The notes under the pieces: generated by a model
Seen by the model: only the letters and a program-made list of their open reading frames with translations
Told to the model about the DNA's origin: nothing
The model's database searches: none
Assembly (NCBI GenBank): GCA_025927855.1
Contig: JAICKN010000002.1
Coordinates: 1-46,495 of the forward strand
Direction: 5' to 3'
From: Terriglobales bacterium
Lineage (GTDB): Bacteria; Acidobacteriota; Terriglobia; Terriglobales; Acidobacteriaceae
Length of the DNA: 46,495 bases
Program-made: the position numbers and the translations under genes
Part shown: one piece after another, positions 19,318-28,646 of the stretch
Numbering within the stretch: position 1 is the stretch's first letter
Layout of the letters: each line of letters starts with the position of its first letter

Positions 19318-20460
19318 GTGACGAGAAAAACTGATCCTAAAAAATCTGCCGTAAAAAGGAACTCCAATTTTTATCCGGTCATTCTTGCAGGGGGCCGGGG
19401 CACCCGTTTCTGGCCACTCAGCCGTAAGCGCCGCGCCAAGCAACTGCTTGCGCTGGATGGCAAGCAGACGATGATCCAGCAAACGGTCGCCCGCCTGCTT
19501 CCGCTGGCTGCCGCCCGCGACATTTGGGTAATTGCGAACGAAGACCTGCGCCATGAAATTGGGCGGCAGTTGCCGAAACTCAATTCTCAGCAGATTCTCG
19601 CTGAGCCGGTCGGCAGAAATACTGCCCCGGCGATCGGCCTGGCCGCTTTCATCCTGATGAGGCGTAATCCCGGCGCGGTAGTTGGATTATTTCCTTCTGA
19701 CCATGTAATCGGCGACGAGAAAACTTATCGGGCAGTTTTAAAAAAAGGAATTGCTCTTGCCGCTGCCAGCGAAAATATCGTGGTATTGGGCATACGGCCC
19801 ACGCGCCCAGAAACCGGATACGGCTACATTGAAGTAGGAGCGGCCTTCGACAACGAAATTTCGCGGGTGCGGCGATTTACCGAAAAGCCTGACGCTGTGC
19901 GCGCCGCCGGTTTTGTGAGCGAGGGCAATTACTTCTGGAACAGCGGCATGTTCCTGTGGAGCGCGCACACATTGACCCAGGCGCTGCGCGAGCACCTGCC
20001 CACGACAGCTGCGCTGCTGGAAGAAATCGCCGCCGCTTACGGCACTAAAAGATTCACCGCGGCCTTCCGTCGGCTTTACCCCAAATGCGAAAACATCAGC
20101 ATTGACTACGCCGTGCTTGAACCGCGTTCCGCCAGGGGCGAACACGCCTCGAACATTTATTGTATTCCTGCCGATTTCGGATGGAATGATCTCGGCTCCT
20201 GGAATGCTCTGCATGAACACCACGTGGCGAAACAGAAGTCACAGGACGGCAACCTGATCTCGGGCGCGGGCATCTTCACCTTGAATGCTGCCGGAAATTA
20301 CATTCACGCGCCGGGAAAATTTGTGGCGGCCGTCGGCGTGGAAAATCTGGTCATTGTGGAAACCGAAGATGCATTGCTCATCACCACCCGTGAGCGGGCG
20401 CAGGACGTGGGCAAGGTGGTAAAGCATCTGGATGAAAAGAAGCTCGAACGCCTGGTGTGA
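19318..20460 (+). CDS. manC: Mannose-1-phosphate guanylyltransferase (single-domain)
   Basis: PVILAGGRGTRFWPLSRKRRAKQLLAL, PVGRNTAPAIGLAAF, LFPSDHVI, FTEKPD, NSGMFLW, FGWNDLGSWNAL; GTG start. Confidence 0.94.
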   Translation: MTRKTDPKKSAVKRNSNFYPVILAGGRGTRFWPLSRKRRAKQLLALDGKQTMIQQTVARLLPLAAARDIWVIANEDLRHEIGRQLPKLNSQQILAEPVGRNTAPAIGLAAFILMRRNPGAVVGLFPSDHVIGDEKTYRAVLKKGIALAAASENIVVLGIRPTRPETGYGYIEVGAAFDNEISRVRRFTEKPDAVRAAGFVSEGNYFWNSGMFLWSAHTLTQALREHLPTTAALLEEIAAAYGTKRFTAAFRRLYPKCENISIDYAVLEPRSARGEHASNIYCIPADFGWNDLGSWNALHEHHVAKQKSQDGNLISGAGIFTLNAAGNYIHAPGKFVAAVGVENLVIVETEDALLITTRERAQDVGKVVKHLDEKKLERLV

Positions 20461-20524
20461 AGGGGACTCGCGCTCGTTTATTTAGCGAAAATGATTAAGA
20501 TCACGCTCCTGCACTCAATAACTC

Positions 20525-21958
20525 ATGGAAAACGATCAGCAGCAAACCATAAAGTTCGGAACTGACGGATGGCGCGGCCTTATCGCCGATGATTTTACGT
20601 TTCACAATGTGCGGCGCGTCGCCCGGGCCATTGCTTCCTACATTCTAAAGAATGAAGACCCATCCCAAGGCGTAGTTGTTGGATATGACACACGCTTTGC
20701 TTCAAAACAGGCGGCACGCATCGCTGCGGAAGTGCTGGCCGCGGCGGGAATTCCCGTGAAACTCGCAGCCGATTATGTGCCCACGCCGGCCATTTCCCTT
20801 GCCGTGAAATCTTTGGGAGCGGCGGGCGGCGTGGTCATCACCTCGAGCCATAATCCGTGGAACTGGAATGGAGTGAAGTTCAAAGGGAAATTTGGCGGCT
20901 CGGCCACTCCGGCCATGATGAAAGCTGTAGAGCAGGAGCTTCGCGCCGATGCGAGGCCATCGGGAACAAAAGCGCCGATTGAAGATGTGGATTTGAAGCA
21001 GCCTTACATTGAAGCGATTTGCCGCTTTGTGGACCTCGATGTAATCGCCAAGGCAAATTTCAAGTTCGCCATTGATTCCATGCACGGTTCCGGCCGGGGC
21101 ATTCTCGCGCAAATATTTTCGGAACATGGCATTCAGCATGTCGCGATCCGGCAGGAACTCAATCCATTATTTCCTGGGATCAATCCGGAACCGATCCAGC
21201 CGCACGTCGCAATGCTTCAGCAAATTGTGGTTCAACAAGGCTGCCATGCTGGATTCGCGACCGACGGAGACGCCGACCGCATCGGCGCGGTTGCCGAAGA
21301 TGGCAGCTTTGTGGATTCGCACAAGATCTTTGCCGTCCTTCTGCGCTGGCTGCTGGAACGCAAGCAGTGGAGCGGCGAAGTTGTGCGCGCCTTTAACACG
21401 ACGCGCATGCTCGACCGCATTGCCTCAAAGTATGGCCGCAAACTGAATGAATGCAGCATTGGCTTCAAATACATCGCCGATCTCATGATGGAACGCGAAA
21501 TTGTGGCGGGAGGCGAAGAATCCGGCGGAATCGGGTACTCGCGCTATTTACCGGAGCGGGATGGAATTCTGAATTCATTGCTGCTGGCCAATGTTATGGC
21601 CGAGGAGAAAAAGCCACTCGGCCAGCTTGTGGCGGACCTGCAAAAGGAATACGGTCCTCATTATTACGGAAGGCGCGATCTGCACATTCCGGATGCGGTC
21701 AAGCAGAACGCGATCAAGCGCGCTTCCGATGGGGGCACGACCCGCCTGGCTGCATTTCCGGTTCTGAAAAAAGAATCGCTCGATGGAATTAAATTTTTTC
21801 TCGACGCCCCGGCAAACGGCAACGGAGCAGAACCGTGGGTGCTCTTCCGCGCTTCAGGGACGGAGCCATTGCTGCGCGTTTACGCGGAGGCTGCTTCGCC
21901 GGAGTTGGTGAATGAAATCCTTCTTCATGCGGAAAGTTTCGTAATGAACAATGAATAA
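20525..21958 (+). CDS. Phosphoglucomutase/phosphomannomutase family
   Basis: IKFGTDGWRG, VVVGYDTR, VVITSSHNPWNWNGVKFKG (phosphoserine motif), ATDGDADRIGAV, GGEESGGIGY, LFRASGTEPLLRVY. Confidence 0.95.
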   Translation: MENDQQQTIKFGTDGWRGLIADDFTFHNVRRVARAIASYILKNEDPSQGVVVGYDTRFASKQAARIAAEVLAAAGIPVKLAADYVPTPAISLAVKSLGAAGGVVITSSHNPWNWNGVKFKGKFGGSATPAMMKAVEQELRADARPSGTKAPIEDVDLKQPYIEAICRFVDLDVIAKANFKFAIDSMHGSGRGILAQIFSEHGIQHVAIRQELNPLFPGINPEPIQPHVAMLQQIVVQQGCHAGFATDGDADRIGAVAEDGSFVDSHKIFAVLLRWLLERKQWSGEVVRAFNTTRMLDRIASKYGRKLNECSIGFKYIADLMMEREIVAGGEESGGIGYSRYLPERDGILNSLLLANVMAEEKKPLGQLVADLQKEYGPHYYGRRDLHIPDAVKQNAIKRASDGGTTRLAAFPVLKKESLDGIKFFLDAPANGNGAEPWVLFRASGTEPLLRVYAEAASPELVNEILLHAESFVMNNE

Positions 21959-22045
21959 GGCGGATCAAGCAACCTCATTTAGGTCTCGCGTTTCGCAGTC
22001 GGCGGTACGATAATCAATGAATCCGCAAAGAAACTAAACCAAACA

Positions 22046-23191
22046 ATGGCATCGCCCGTTTCCAATCCCGCAGCCAATGCCGATTCACCGGAGGCCCGCC
22101 GCTATGCGAAGCTCCAGCGCAGGCTCAGCATCGTTGACTTTGGGGTGGGGTTCGGCCTTTTGATTGTGCTGCTGGCGGCGGGGTGGACACGCGGATTGCG
22201 TGACATTGCTTATTCGGGCGCCCGGCAGAACTATACGTTAGCGGTTGCCTTGTACATTTTGCTTCTGCTGCTCATCAGCAAGGCGTTGAGTGTGGGTTTG
22301 GATTATTACGGCTTTCGCCTGGAACACAGCTTTCATCTCTCCAACCAGAGATTGCGAGCATGGGCATGGGACGAAGTCAAAGGTTTTCTCGTTGGACTTG
22401 TGCTTGCCATCATCGCCGCGGAGATTTTGTACGCCGTTATTCGCGCGTATCCGCAGCATTGGTGGCTGCTGGCGTGGGCAGTCTTTCTGGCGCTTTTAGT
22501 TTTGTTCGCACAGATCGCGCCCGTCGTGCTTTATCCGATTTTTTATGAATTCGAGCCGCTCAAAAATGAGGAACTAAAAGACCGGTTGGTGCGCCTCAGC
22601 GTCCAGGCTGGAACGCGGGTTCGCGGAGTTTATAAATGGAATATTTCCGAGAAAAGCAAAAAGGCAAACGCAGCGCTTACGGGCCTGGGGAGTACGCGGC
22701 GCATTATTCTCGCCGATACGCTCCTCGACCGCTATTCGCCCGACGAAATTGAGGCGGTTTTAGCGCATGAACTCGGGCATCACGTTCATAAGCACATATT
22801 AAAAAGCATTGCCGTGCAGGCGGGGATCACGTTGTTCGGCTTTTGGGCGGCCAATTGGGCACTGCATCTTGCGACTGACCGCTGGAAGATGTTCGAAATG
22901 CTCTCCGATTTTGCCAATCTCCCCTTGCTGATTCTCGTGGGCACCGTGTTATCGCTTCTCCTGATGCCCGCGCTTAATGCTTATTCCCGCTATAACGAAC
23001 GCCAGGCCGACCGCTATGCATTCCGCTCGATTCCTACGGTGCATCCGTTTATTTCTTCGATGAATAAGTTGGCGGAACAAAATCTTTCCGAGCGCACTCC
23101 TTCCAAATGGGTTGAGTGGCTCTTCCATTCGCACCCGGCGGTTTCGCGGCGGGTGGCGGCGGCAGAGAAATGGGCGCAGTCGCACCGATAA
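22046..23191 (+). CDS. M48 family metallopeptidase (Ste24/CAAX protease-like)
   Basis: Multiple TM segments, VLAHELGHHVHKHI (HEXXH), NERQADRYAF. Confidence 0.93.
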   Translation: MASPVSNPAANADSPEARRYAKLQRRLSIVDFGVGFGLLIVLLAAGWTRGLRDIAYSGARQNYTLAVALYILLLLLISKALSVGLDYYGFRLEHSFHLSNQRLRAWAWDEVKGFLVGLVLAIIAAEILYAVIRAYPQHWWLLAWAVFLALLVLFAQIAPVVLYPIFYEFEPLKNEELKDRLVRLSVQAGTRVRGVYKWNISEKSKKANAALTGLGSTRRIILADTLLDRYSPDEIEAVLAHELGHHVHKHILKSIAVQAGITLFGFWAANWALHLATDRWKMFEMLSDFANLPLLILVGTVLSLLLMPALNAYSRYNERQADRYAFRSIPTVHPFISSMNKLAEQNLSERTPSKWVEWLFHSHPAVSRRVAAAEKWAQSHR

Positions 23192-23338
23192 AGTTGATCT
23201 TTATCTTGTTCTGCCTTCATGAAAACCACGCTGCCGAATCCGGCGAGTCCAGTACAGTAGGAAACCGCCCGACTTACAGAATGGATTCGATTACATTTTT
23301 CCGGCGCATGCGCTAGGTTCGTGGAGAAAAGAGGTTTT

Positions 23339-23788
23339 ATGCCGGAAAAAGCGACGATCGAACGGGCGCGCGAGGATGCGCGCGAAGGAAAATCGGCCAG
23401 CACGCAGGCCGGAGAGTTTGTGCGCGAGGAAATTGACCACGTCAGGGAAGGAAAGCATGGGGCCCGCTCTACAAAGCAGGCAATTGCTATTGGCCTCTCA
23501 AAGGCGCGGCGCGCGGGGGTGAAGCTGAAGCCGCCGAAGAAAGGGAGGTCCTCGGCCCGCACCCGGAAGCAAGCTGCCCGCGATTACAGCAAGGGCCAGA
23601 GTCACTCGCGGCGCAAGACTTCGGCAAAACGCTCCCGCGCGACAAAGAACGCTCTGAAACGCGGAGGCCGTAAAGCGGCTTCTCCGCGGGCCCTGTCCCG
23701 CCAGGCGCGTACCGCCGCAAAAAGCCGGGGTGCGGTATCGCGCCACCGTGCCGCTCAAAAAGCTGTGCGCACCAAACGGGCTGCTTAA
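23339..23788 (+). CDS. Small Lys/Arg-rich basic protein, DUF6496-like (histone H1-like C-terminus)
   Basis: MPEKATIERAREDAREGKSASTQAGEFVREEIDHVREGKHGARSTKQAIAIGLSKARRAGVKL..., then an Arg/Lys/Ala/Ser-rich tail. Confidence 0.8.
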   Translation: MPEKATIERAREDAREGKSASTQAGEFVREEIDHVREGKHGARSTKQAIAIGLSKARRAGVKLKPPKKGRSSARTRKQAARDYSKGQSHSRRKTSAKRSRATKNALKRGGRKAASPRALSRQARTAAKSRGAVSRHRAAQKAVRTKRAA

Positions 23789-23844
23789 GATTACCCCTTC
23801 GGCAGCGCGAAACCAGGGGCAGCCATGGTCCGGAACTTACTCTG

Positions 23845-24573
23845 TTATTTGGCGGCAGAAGCCCGAAGGATTTTTTCAATCCGCCGCAAGTCTTCTTCCG
23901 TATCCAGCCCGACCGTATCGAAGGGTGTTTCAGCCACGTGGATGGCCATGCCGTTTTCGAGAAACCGCAGCTGTTCCAGCCGTTCGCTTCTCTCCAGAAA
24001 CGATTCCGGAAGGGCGACAAAGCGATCCAGCGCTGGTTTGCGGTACGCATAAAAGCCAAGGTGTTTGTAATACGGCGGGTGAGTTCCGTCGCGGTCGTAC
24101 GGAATTGCGGCGCGAGAAAAGTACAGGGCCCTCCCGTTGCTCTCAGTTACCACTTTTACAGCGCTGGGATTGGGAATGTCTTCATCGCTGGCGGGCGTTT
24201 TCAAAGTGCCAACTTGTATTGCTGGATCGCTCATTAATTTGAGCAGGGTTGCGACATGCTCGCTGCGCGTGAGCGGTTCATCTCCCTGAATATTCATGTA
24301 CACATCGGCGGGAATGGAATTGGCAATTTCGCGCACCCGTTCCGTCCCGCTGCGATGTTCCGCCGAGGTCATAGCCGCGCGGCAATTTTCCGCCTGGCAT
24401 ACCTGCATAATCTCCGCAGAGTCGGTCGCGACAATCACCTCATCGAGTAACTGCGCGGAGTGTACCGCGCGATAGACCCTGACAATGAGGGGCACGCCCT
24501 CAATTTCCCGCAGCATTTTTCGCGGCAAGCGGGTTGAACCCAACCGCGCGGGGATTACACCAATGGCCTTCAT
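23845..24573 (-). CDS. kdsB: 3-deoxy-manno-octulosonate cytidylyltransferase
   Basis: IPARLGSTRLPRKMLREI, VIVATDS, SGTERV, NIQGDEPL, YFSRAAIPYDRD, KHLGFYAYRKPALDRF, VDT-like GLDTEEDL. Confidence 0.96.
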   Translation of the reverse strand: MKAIGVIPARLGSTRLPRKMLREIEGVPLIVRVYRAVHSAQLLDEVIVATDSAEIMQVCQAENCRAAMTSAEHRSGTERVREIANSIPADVYMNIQGDEPLTRSEHVATLLKLMSDPAIQVGTLKTPASDEDIPNPSAVKVVTESNGRALYFSRAAIPYDRDGTHPPYYKHLGFYAYRKPALDRFVALPESFLERSERLEQLRFLENGMAIHVAETPFDTVGLDTEEDLRRIEKILRASAAK

Positions 24574-24861
24574 CTCCAGCCTCCGTTTTGAGTTTCCCCG
24601 TCCCGGAGGGTCTTGGCAATATTAGGGCGGGTTCCAGTCTCAGAGTATCGAACGGCGGTGGAGAAAATGCTAAGTTCGAGCTTCCAAAGTTGGATCAACT
24701 CGAAGTTGGGCAATGCAACGATTTGCGCCGGGATTGCCGGGAATTCTCCGTTACTTCCGTAATTCACGGCTGGGCACGTTAGAGGGCTATCCTAACCGTA
24801 ATTCCTGTTATCCAAGGTTGCCATCTCCAGCTCGGGATGGAAGTTGCGAGGCAAAGATAGC

Positions 24862-27444
24862 ATGTCGAATAAACTTGGCCGATTTGAAATTTTGAGTGAA
24901 ATCGCCAGCGCCGGGCCGATTTCCCTGTATAAAGCGTCCGACGGCGAAGGCAGTCAGACCGTCGCGTTAAAGGTACTGGATCTGGCCACCCTGGGAGAGC
25001 AGTCAGGCGCGCTGGTGAAAGAGTTGACTGGCGAAGCTGAAGCAAGCAAAGCGCTTAAAAGCGGAAACATTGCGCAACTCCTCGCCGCGGAGGAAATTGA
25101 AGGCAAGTTTGTCGCTTCCATGGAGTATGTGCAGGGCAACAGCATCGCCACAATGATGGCGCGGAACGAAGGCTTTTCTATTTGGGACCTGCAGGACATC
25201 ATCCGGCAAAGCTGCCAGGCGCTCGACCACGCCCATACCCGGAAAGTAGCGCACCATACGCTTGAGCCGGCAAAAATCATGGTCACATGGGACGGCTCGA
25301 CCAAGATTTTGAGCTACGGCGTTTCTTTAATGAGCGCAGCTGCGGCCAAGGCTGAAGGTGCGGTTCCTGTCGTTTTGCGTTACATGTCGCCTGAGCAGGT
25401 ACGCGGCGAAGCCATTGACATCCGTTCGAACATCTTCAGTCTGGGCGTCATCATGTACGAAATGATGGCTGAACGCAAAGCGTTCGGTGAGGAAGATGCC
25501 GCCAAGCTCCGCAAGCAGATTCTTGAAGAATCGCCGGCGCCGCCGGAGCAGTTCAACCCAAAAATTTCTGATGCGTTAAGCGCGCTCATCACCAAGGCGA
25601 TGGCGAAAGACCCGGCCCAGCGGTACCAGAGCGGTCAGGAACTGATCAGCGATCTGGAAAAATGCAAGAACCAGCCAGCCTCGGCAGCGGCGAAGTCCAA
25701 AGAACCTGCCCGTGGATTTACCGCTCCCGTGAAGGCGGCTGGATTTGCAGGAAGCTCGAATGGCAGCAGCAAACCCGCGAGCGCCGAGCCGGTACAGAAA
25801 AAAACAGAAACATCTGCGACTGCCGACGGAGCTCCCCAGCAAGAGACAGAAACAAAAGCTCGCGCAGCAGCCGCGGGATGGGGCGGCGCTACCACAACCA
25901 CGGCTGTCGCTAATTCGGTAACGGTGAGCGAGCCGGCCGGCAGTCCAACATCACCGGCCAGCGCTGACTCTGCCGGTGCATCTCCGGCGAACACGTCTTC
26001 TTCCGGCACCTCGTCTTCCAGCGGGGCTTCCATCAGCAAATCAGTGGAGAAACTCTCCTCTACTGCGGAAGTGGAATCTCCTGAGAAGGCTGCGCCCGCT
26101 ACGCCCAAAATTGCAGTTGATCCATTAATGGCGGAGCCGCAGAAAAGCGGAGCCGCAAAGCACAGCTTTTCAGAAATCAATGAACTGCCGCCGCTCAAAG
26201 AAGTTTTTGTTGCTCCTCCGGCCGCAGTGGCTGAACCGGAACTTCCCGAGCAGCCCGAGATTACGATTAAAACTCCCGCTCCGCCCGAGAAGCCGAAACT
26301 CCCGCCGCGCGTCGTGGCGCAAAGAGCAGTTAAAGAGATCAAAAAGACCCCACCGCAGTTATTTGTTTATGCCATTGCAGCGGCGGCGCTCATCATGCTG
26401 ATTGTCGTAGGCAGCATTGCTTACCGCATTCATTCAGGCAACAGCGACGATGATGGATATCCGGCGCCGGCTGCCCAGGCGCCAGCTCCGAAGCCACGCG
26501 CTCCTGTCACGGCTCCGCAAGTTGCTCCGGCCTCGATTCCGCCGTCGGCCTCAATCCCCGCAGTTCCGGTGCAGGAAGCACAGCTTCCGCCATCTACCGC
26601 CGCTCCTGCAGCGGCTGAGGCGGCGCCAACAGAGGAAGCAGCCGACAATCCGCCCAACTTTTCCGTTAAGCCCAAAGCTTCCAGAGCAACCAAGGCCGGC
26701 AGGAAACGGAGCTTCCGCGGCAGGTCTGCCGCCCCGGCGGTGGTTCCGGGGGAATTAACCATCAACACCACACCCGCGGGAGCCGAGGTCTCCATAGATG
26801 GACAAAAAGACCCGAGCTGGGTAACTCCCTTCAACATGGGTGGAGTTCCTCCGGGGCAACATACCATCACTGTGAGCAAGCCGGGATTTGGATCTGAAAC
26901 CCGTGCGATCAATGTGAGCGCGGGAAGCAAGGCGATTCTTGTTCTGGAGCTTGCCTCCACCAGCGCGGTTTTTGCTTTTAATTCCACCCCCGAGGGCGCG
27001 GAAATTTGGATGGACGGCCGCAATACCGGCCACGTTACGCCTGCCCAGATTTCAGTGGAGAAGGCCGGCAGCCACACCGTGACCTTCAAAAAGCAGGGCT
27101 ACCTGGAAGAACCGATTACAGCAAATGCTCAATCCGGGCAAACGGCGCGTATTTTTCACGTGTTGAAGATTTTGGGCGTTACCGACGAGATCCATTACAA
27201 GAAAATGTTTGGCGGCGGCAAGTCGAGTGGCATGGCAACCGTCAGCATCAAAACCGACCCTAAAGGGGCGCAGATCGCGGTCAACCACCGCGTGCTGGAA
27301 AAGAACACGCCCGCAGAGTTTTACCTGAATCCGGGCACTTATGTGCTCGATATCACAATGTCGGGACATAAGAGCATTCACCGCGTCATCACCCTCGAGA
27401 AAGACGGGAAGTTCAACCTGGAGCAATCTCTGGATAACGAATAG
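24862..27444 (+). CDS. Ser/Thr kinase-like protein (predicted pseudokinase) with TM segment and C-terminal PEGA repeats
   Basis: Kinase fold sequence with substituted HRD and DFG motifs; low-complexity linker; TM (LFVYAIAAAALIMLIVVGSIAY); three PEGA-like units (GELTINTTPAGAEVSIDGQ, AVFAFNSTPEGAEIWMDGR, ATVSIKTDPKGAQIAVNHR). Confidence 0.92.
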   Translation: MSNKLGRFEILSEIASAGPISLYKASDGEGSQTVALKVLDLATLGEQSGALVKELTGEAEASKALKSGNIAQLLAAEEIEGKFVASMEYVQGNSIATMMARNEGFSIWDLQDIIRQSCQALDHAHTRKVAHHTLEPAKIMVTWDGSTKILSYGVSLMSAAAAKAEGAVPVVLRYMSPEQVRGEAIDIRSNIFSLGVIMYEMMAERKAFGEEDAAKLRKQILEESPAPPEQFNPKISDALSALITKAMAKDPAQRYQSGQELISDLEKCKNQPASAAAKSKEPARGFTAPVKAAGFAGSSNGSSKPASAEPVQKKTETSATADGAPQQETETKARAAAAGWGGATTTTAVANSVTVSEPAGSPTSPASADSAGASPANTSSSGTSSSSGASISKSVEKLSSTAEVESPEKAAPATPKIAVDPLMAEPQKSGAAKHSFSEINELPPLKEVFVAPPAAVAEPELPEQPEITIKTPAPPEKPKLPPRVVAQRAVKEIKKTPPQLFVYAIAAAALIMLIVVGSIAYRIHSGNSDDDGYPAPAAQAPAPKPRAPVTAPQVAPASIPPSASIPAVPVQEAQLPPSTAAPAAAEAAPTEEAADNPPNFSVKPKASRATKAGRKRSFRGRSAAPAVVPGELTINTTPAGAEVSIDGQKDPSWVTPFNMGGVPPGQHTITVSKPGFGSETRAINVSAGSKAILVLELASTSAVFAFNSTPEGAEIWMDGRNTGHVTPAQISVEKAGSHTVTFKKQGYLEEPITANAQSGQTARIFHVLKILGVTDEIHYKKMFGGGKSSGMATVSIKTDPKGAQIAVNHRVLEKNTPAEFYLNPGTYVLDITMSGHKSIHRVITLEKDGKFNLEQSLDNE

Positions 27445-27644
27445 CCCGGGTGGCAAATAGCTGTACCTGCCGGTATTTCCTCGCCAATTCCCGCCGTGGG
27501 CTGCCCGTGTGGCCATTTGCGACTTCTTGCCTCCTTGCGCATCCAATACCAGTGTTAGGATAGTAAGTACCTGCGCTGCGGAGCCCAGGATCGGCGCACT
27601 TGCCATTGCGCCTTCAACCCGCAGCCGCCAACCATGGAGGAACG

Positions 27645-27974
27645 ATGGCAAGCGAAGCAATTATTGAAGTAACAGATTCGAATTTCGATCAGGATGTTCT
27701 CAAGTCAGAGCAGCCGGTTCTGGTAGATTTTTGGGCCACTTGGTGCGGTCCGTGCAAAGCGATTGCGCCAATCGTAGACGAGCTTGCCAAGGAATATCAC
27801 GGCAAAGTCAAGGTCGGCAAAATGGATGTGGACCGCAACAGCTCCACGCCCATGCGCTATGGCGTTCGCGGCATCCCCACGCTGCTGGTATTCAAGGGCG
27901 GCCAAGTGAAAGAACAGATTGTTGGCTATGTGCCGAAGGAGACCATCCAGAAGGCCATTGATAAACACGTCTAA
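27645..27974 (+). CDS. trxA: Thioredoxin
   Basis: VLVDFWATWCGPCKAIAPIVDELAKEY...GIPTLLVFKGGQ; start at MASEAIIEV. Confidence 0.97.
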   Translation: MASEAIIEVTDSNFDQDVLKSEQPVLVDFWATWCGPCKAIAPIVDELAKEYHGKVKVGKMDVDRNSSTPMRYGVRGIPTLLVFKGGQVKEQIVGYVPKETIQKAIDKHV

Positions 27975-28001
27975 GCTCTTTTACACGTCAAAGCTCTTTT
28001 A
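27966..28001. repeat. 18-bp tandem duplication spanning the trxA stop
   Basis: CACGTCTAAGCTCTTTTA / CACGTCAAAGCTCTTTTA, one mismatch. Confidence 0.9.
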
Positions 28002-28025
28002 GAAGATACGCGCTCGACAGTTATG

Positions 28026-28050
28026 AAAGGCCGGACCTAGTCCGGCCTTT
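28026..28050. terminator. Hairpin between convergent genes (intrinsic terminator, possibly bidirectional)
   Basis: AAAGGCCGGAC-CTA-GTCCGGCCTTT, perfect 11-bp stem; + side followed by CTAATTTTATTTC. Confidence 0.8.
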
Positions 28051-28056
28051 CTAATT

Positions 28057-28416
28057 TTATTTCTTCGGCAAGCGGTGTTCGCAGGAGGGCGCGTTCAGGC
28101 AGGAATCGGGGATTAACAATCTTTCGACGGGCTTTCCGCCGACAATGTGCGAATCGACGATTTCTTCCACATCCTGCATGCTCACCCGCCCATACCAAAC
28201 TGCTTCGGGATAAATCACTACATTCGGGCCGTGTTCGCATTGATCGAGGCAGCCGGACTGGTTGGCGCGAACTTTCCCCTTCAGACCGCGCTCCGCCAGC
28301 TTTACCTTAAACAATTTTTGCAACTCCGCCCGCCCTGCCGGATCACAACAACCTCTGGGATGGCCCTCAGGACGCTGATTCCCGCAGACAAAGATATGCT
28401 TCTCAAATTTCGGCAT
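28057..28416 (-). CDS. Thioredoxin-like [2Fe-2S] ferredoxin domain protein
   Basis: HIFVCGNQRPEGHPRGCCDPAGR...VRANQSGCLDQCEHGPNVVIYPEAVWYGRV: conserved cysteine pattern. Confidence 0.93.
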   Translation of the reverse strand: MPKFEKHIFVCGNQRPEGHPRGCCDPAGRAELQKLFKVKLAERGLKGKVRANQSGCLDQCEHGPNVVIYPEAVWYGRVSMQDVEEIVDSHIVGGKPVERLLIPDSCLNAPSCEHRLPKK

Positions 28417-28646
28417 GAAACTACTTTAGCGGATTTGTTCAGACGATGAAACTTCGCCACTCTCCCCGTCCGATAAACCTGCAAGATTGCAGAGAGGGAA
28501 GAGACTGGGCCAAGAGTCCTCTGTAATCTCAGTGCTCTCGGCGGTAGAAGATGATTGCATTGAAAGCGCGAAAGTAAGCGAAGCTACGCCGCATCTGGTA
28601 TCTTTGTGTCTCTGTATCTGGAAGTGGAATCTGTTCGCCGGATGCG

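Noticed and set aside
25635-26342. 235-aa minus-strand ORF rich in Ala/Gly/Ser
   Set aside because: Shadow of the low-complexity linker of the PEGA pseudokinase gene.
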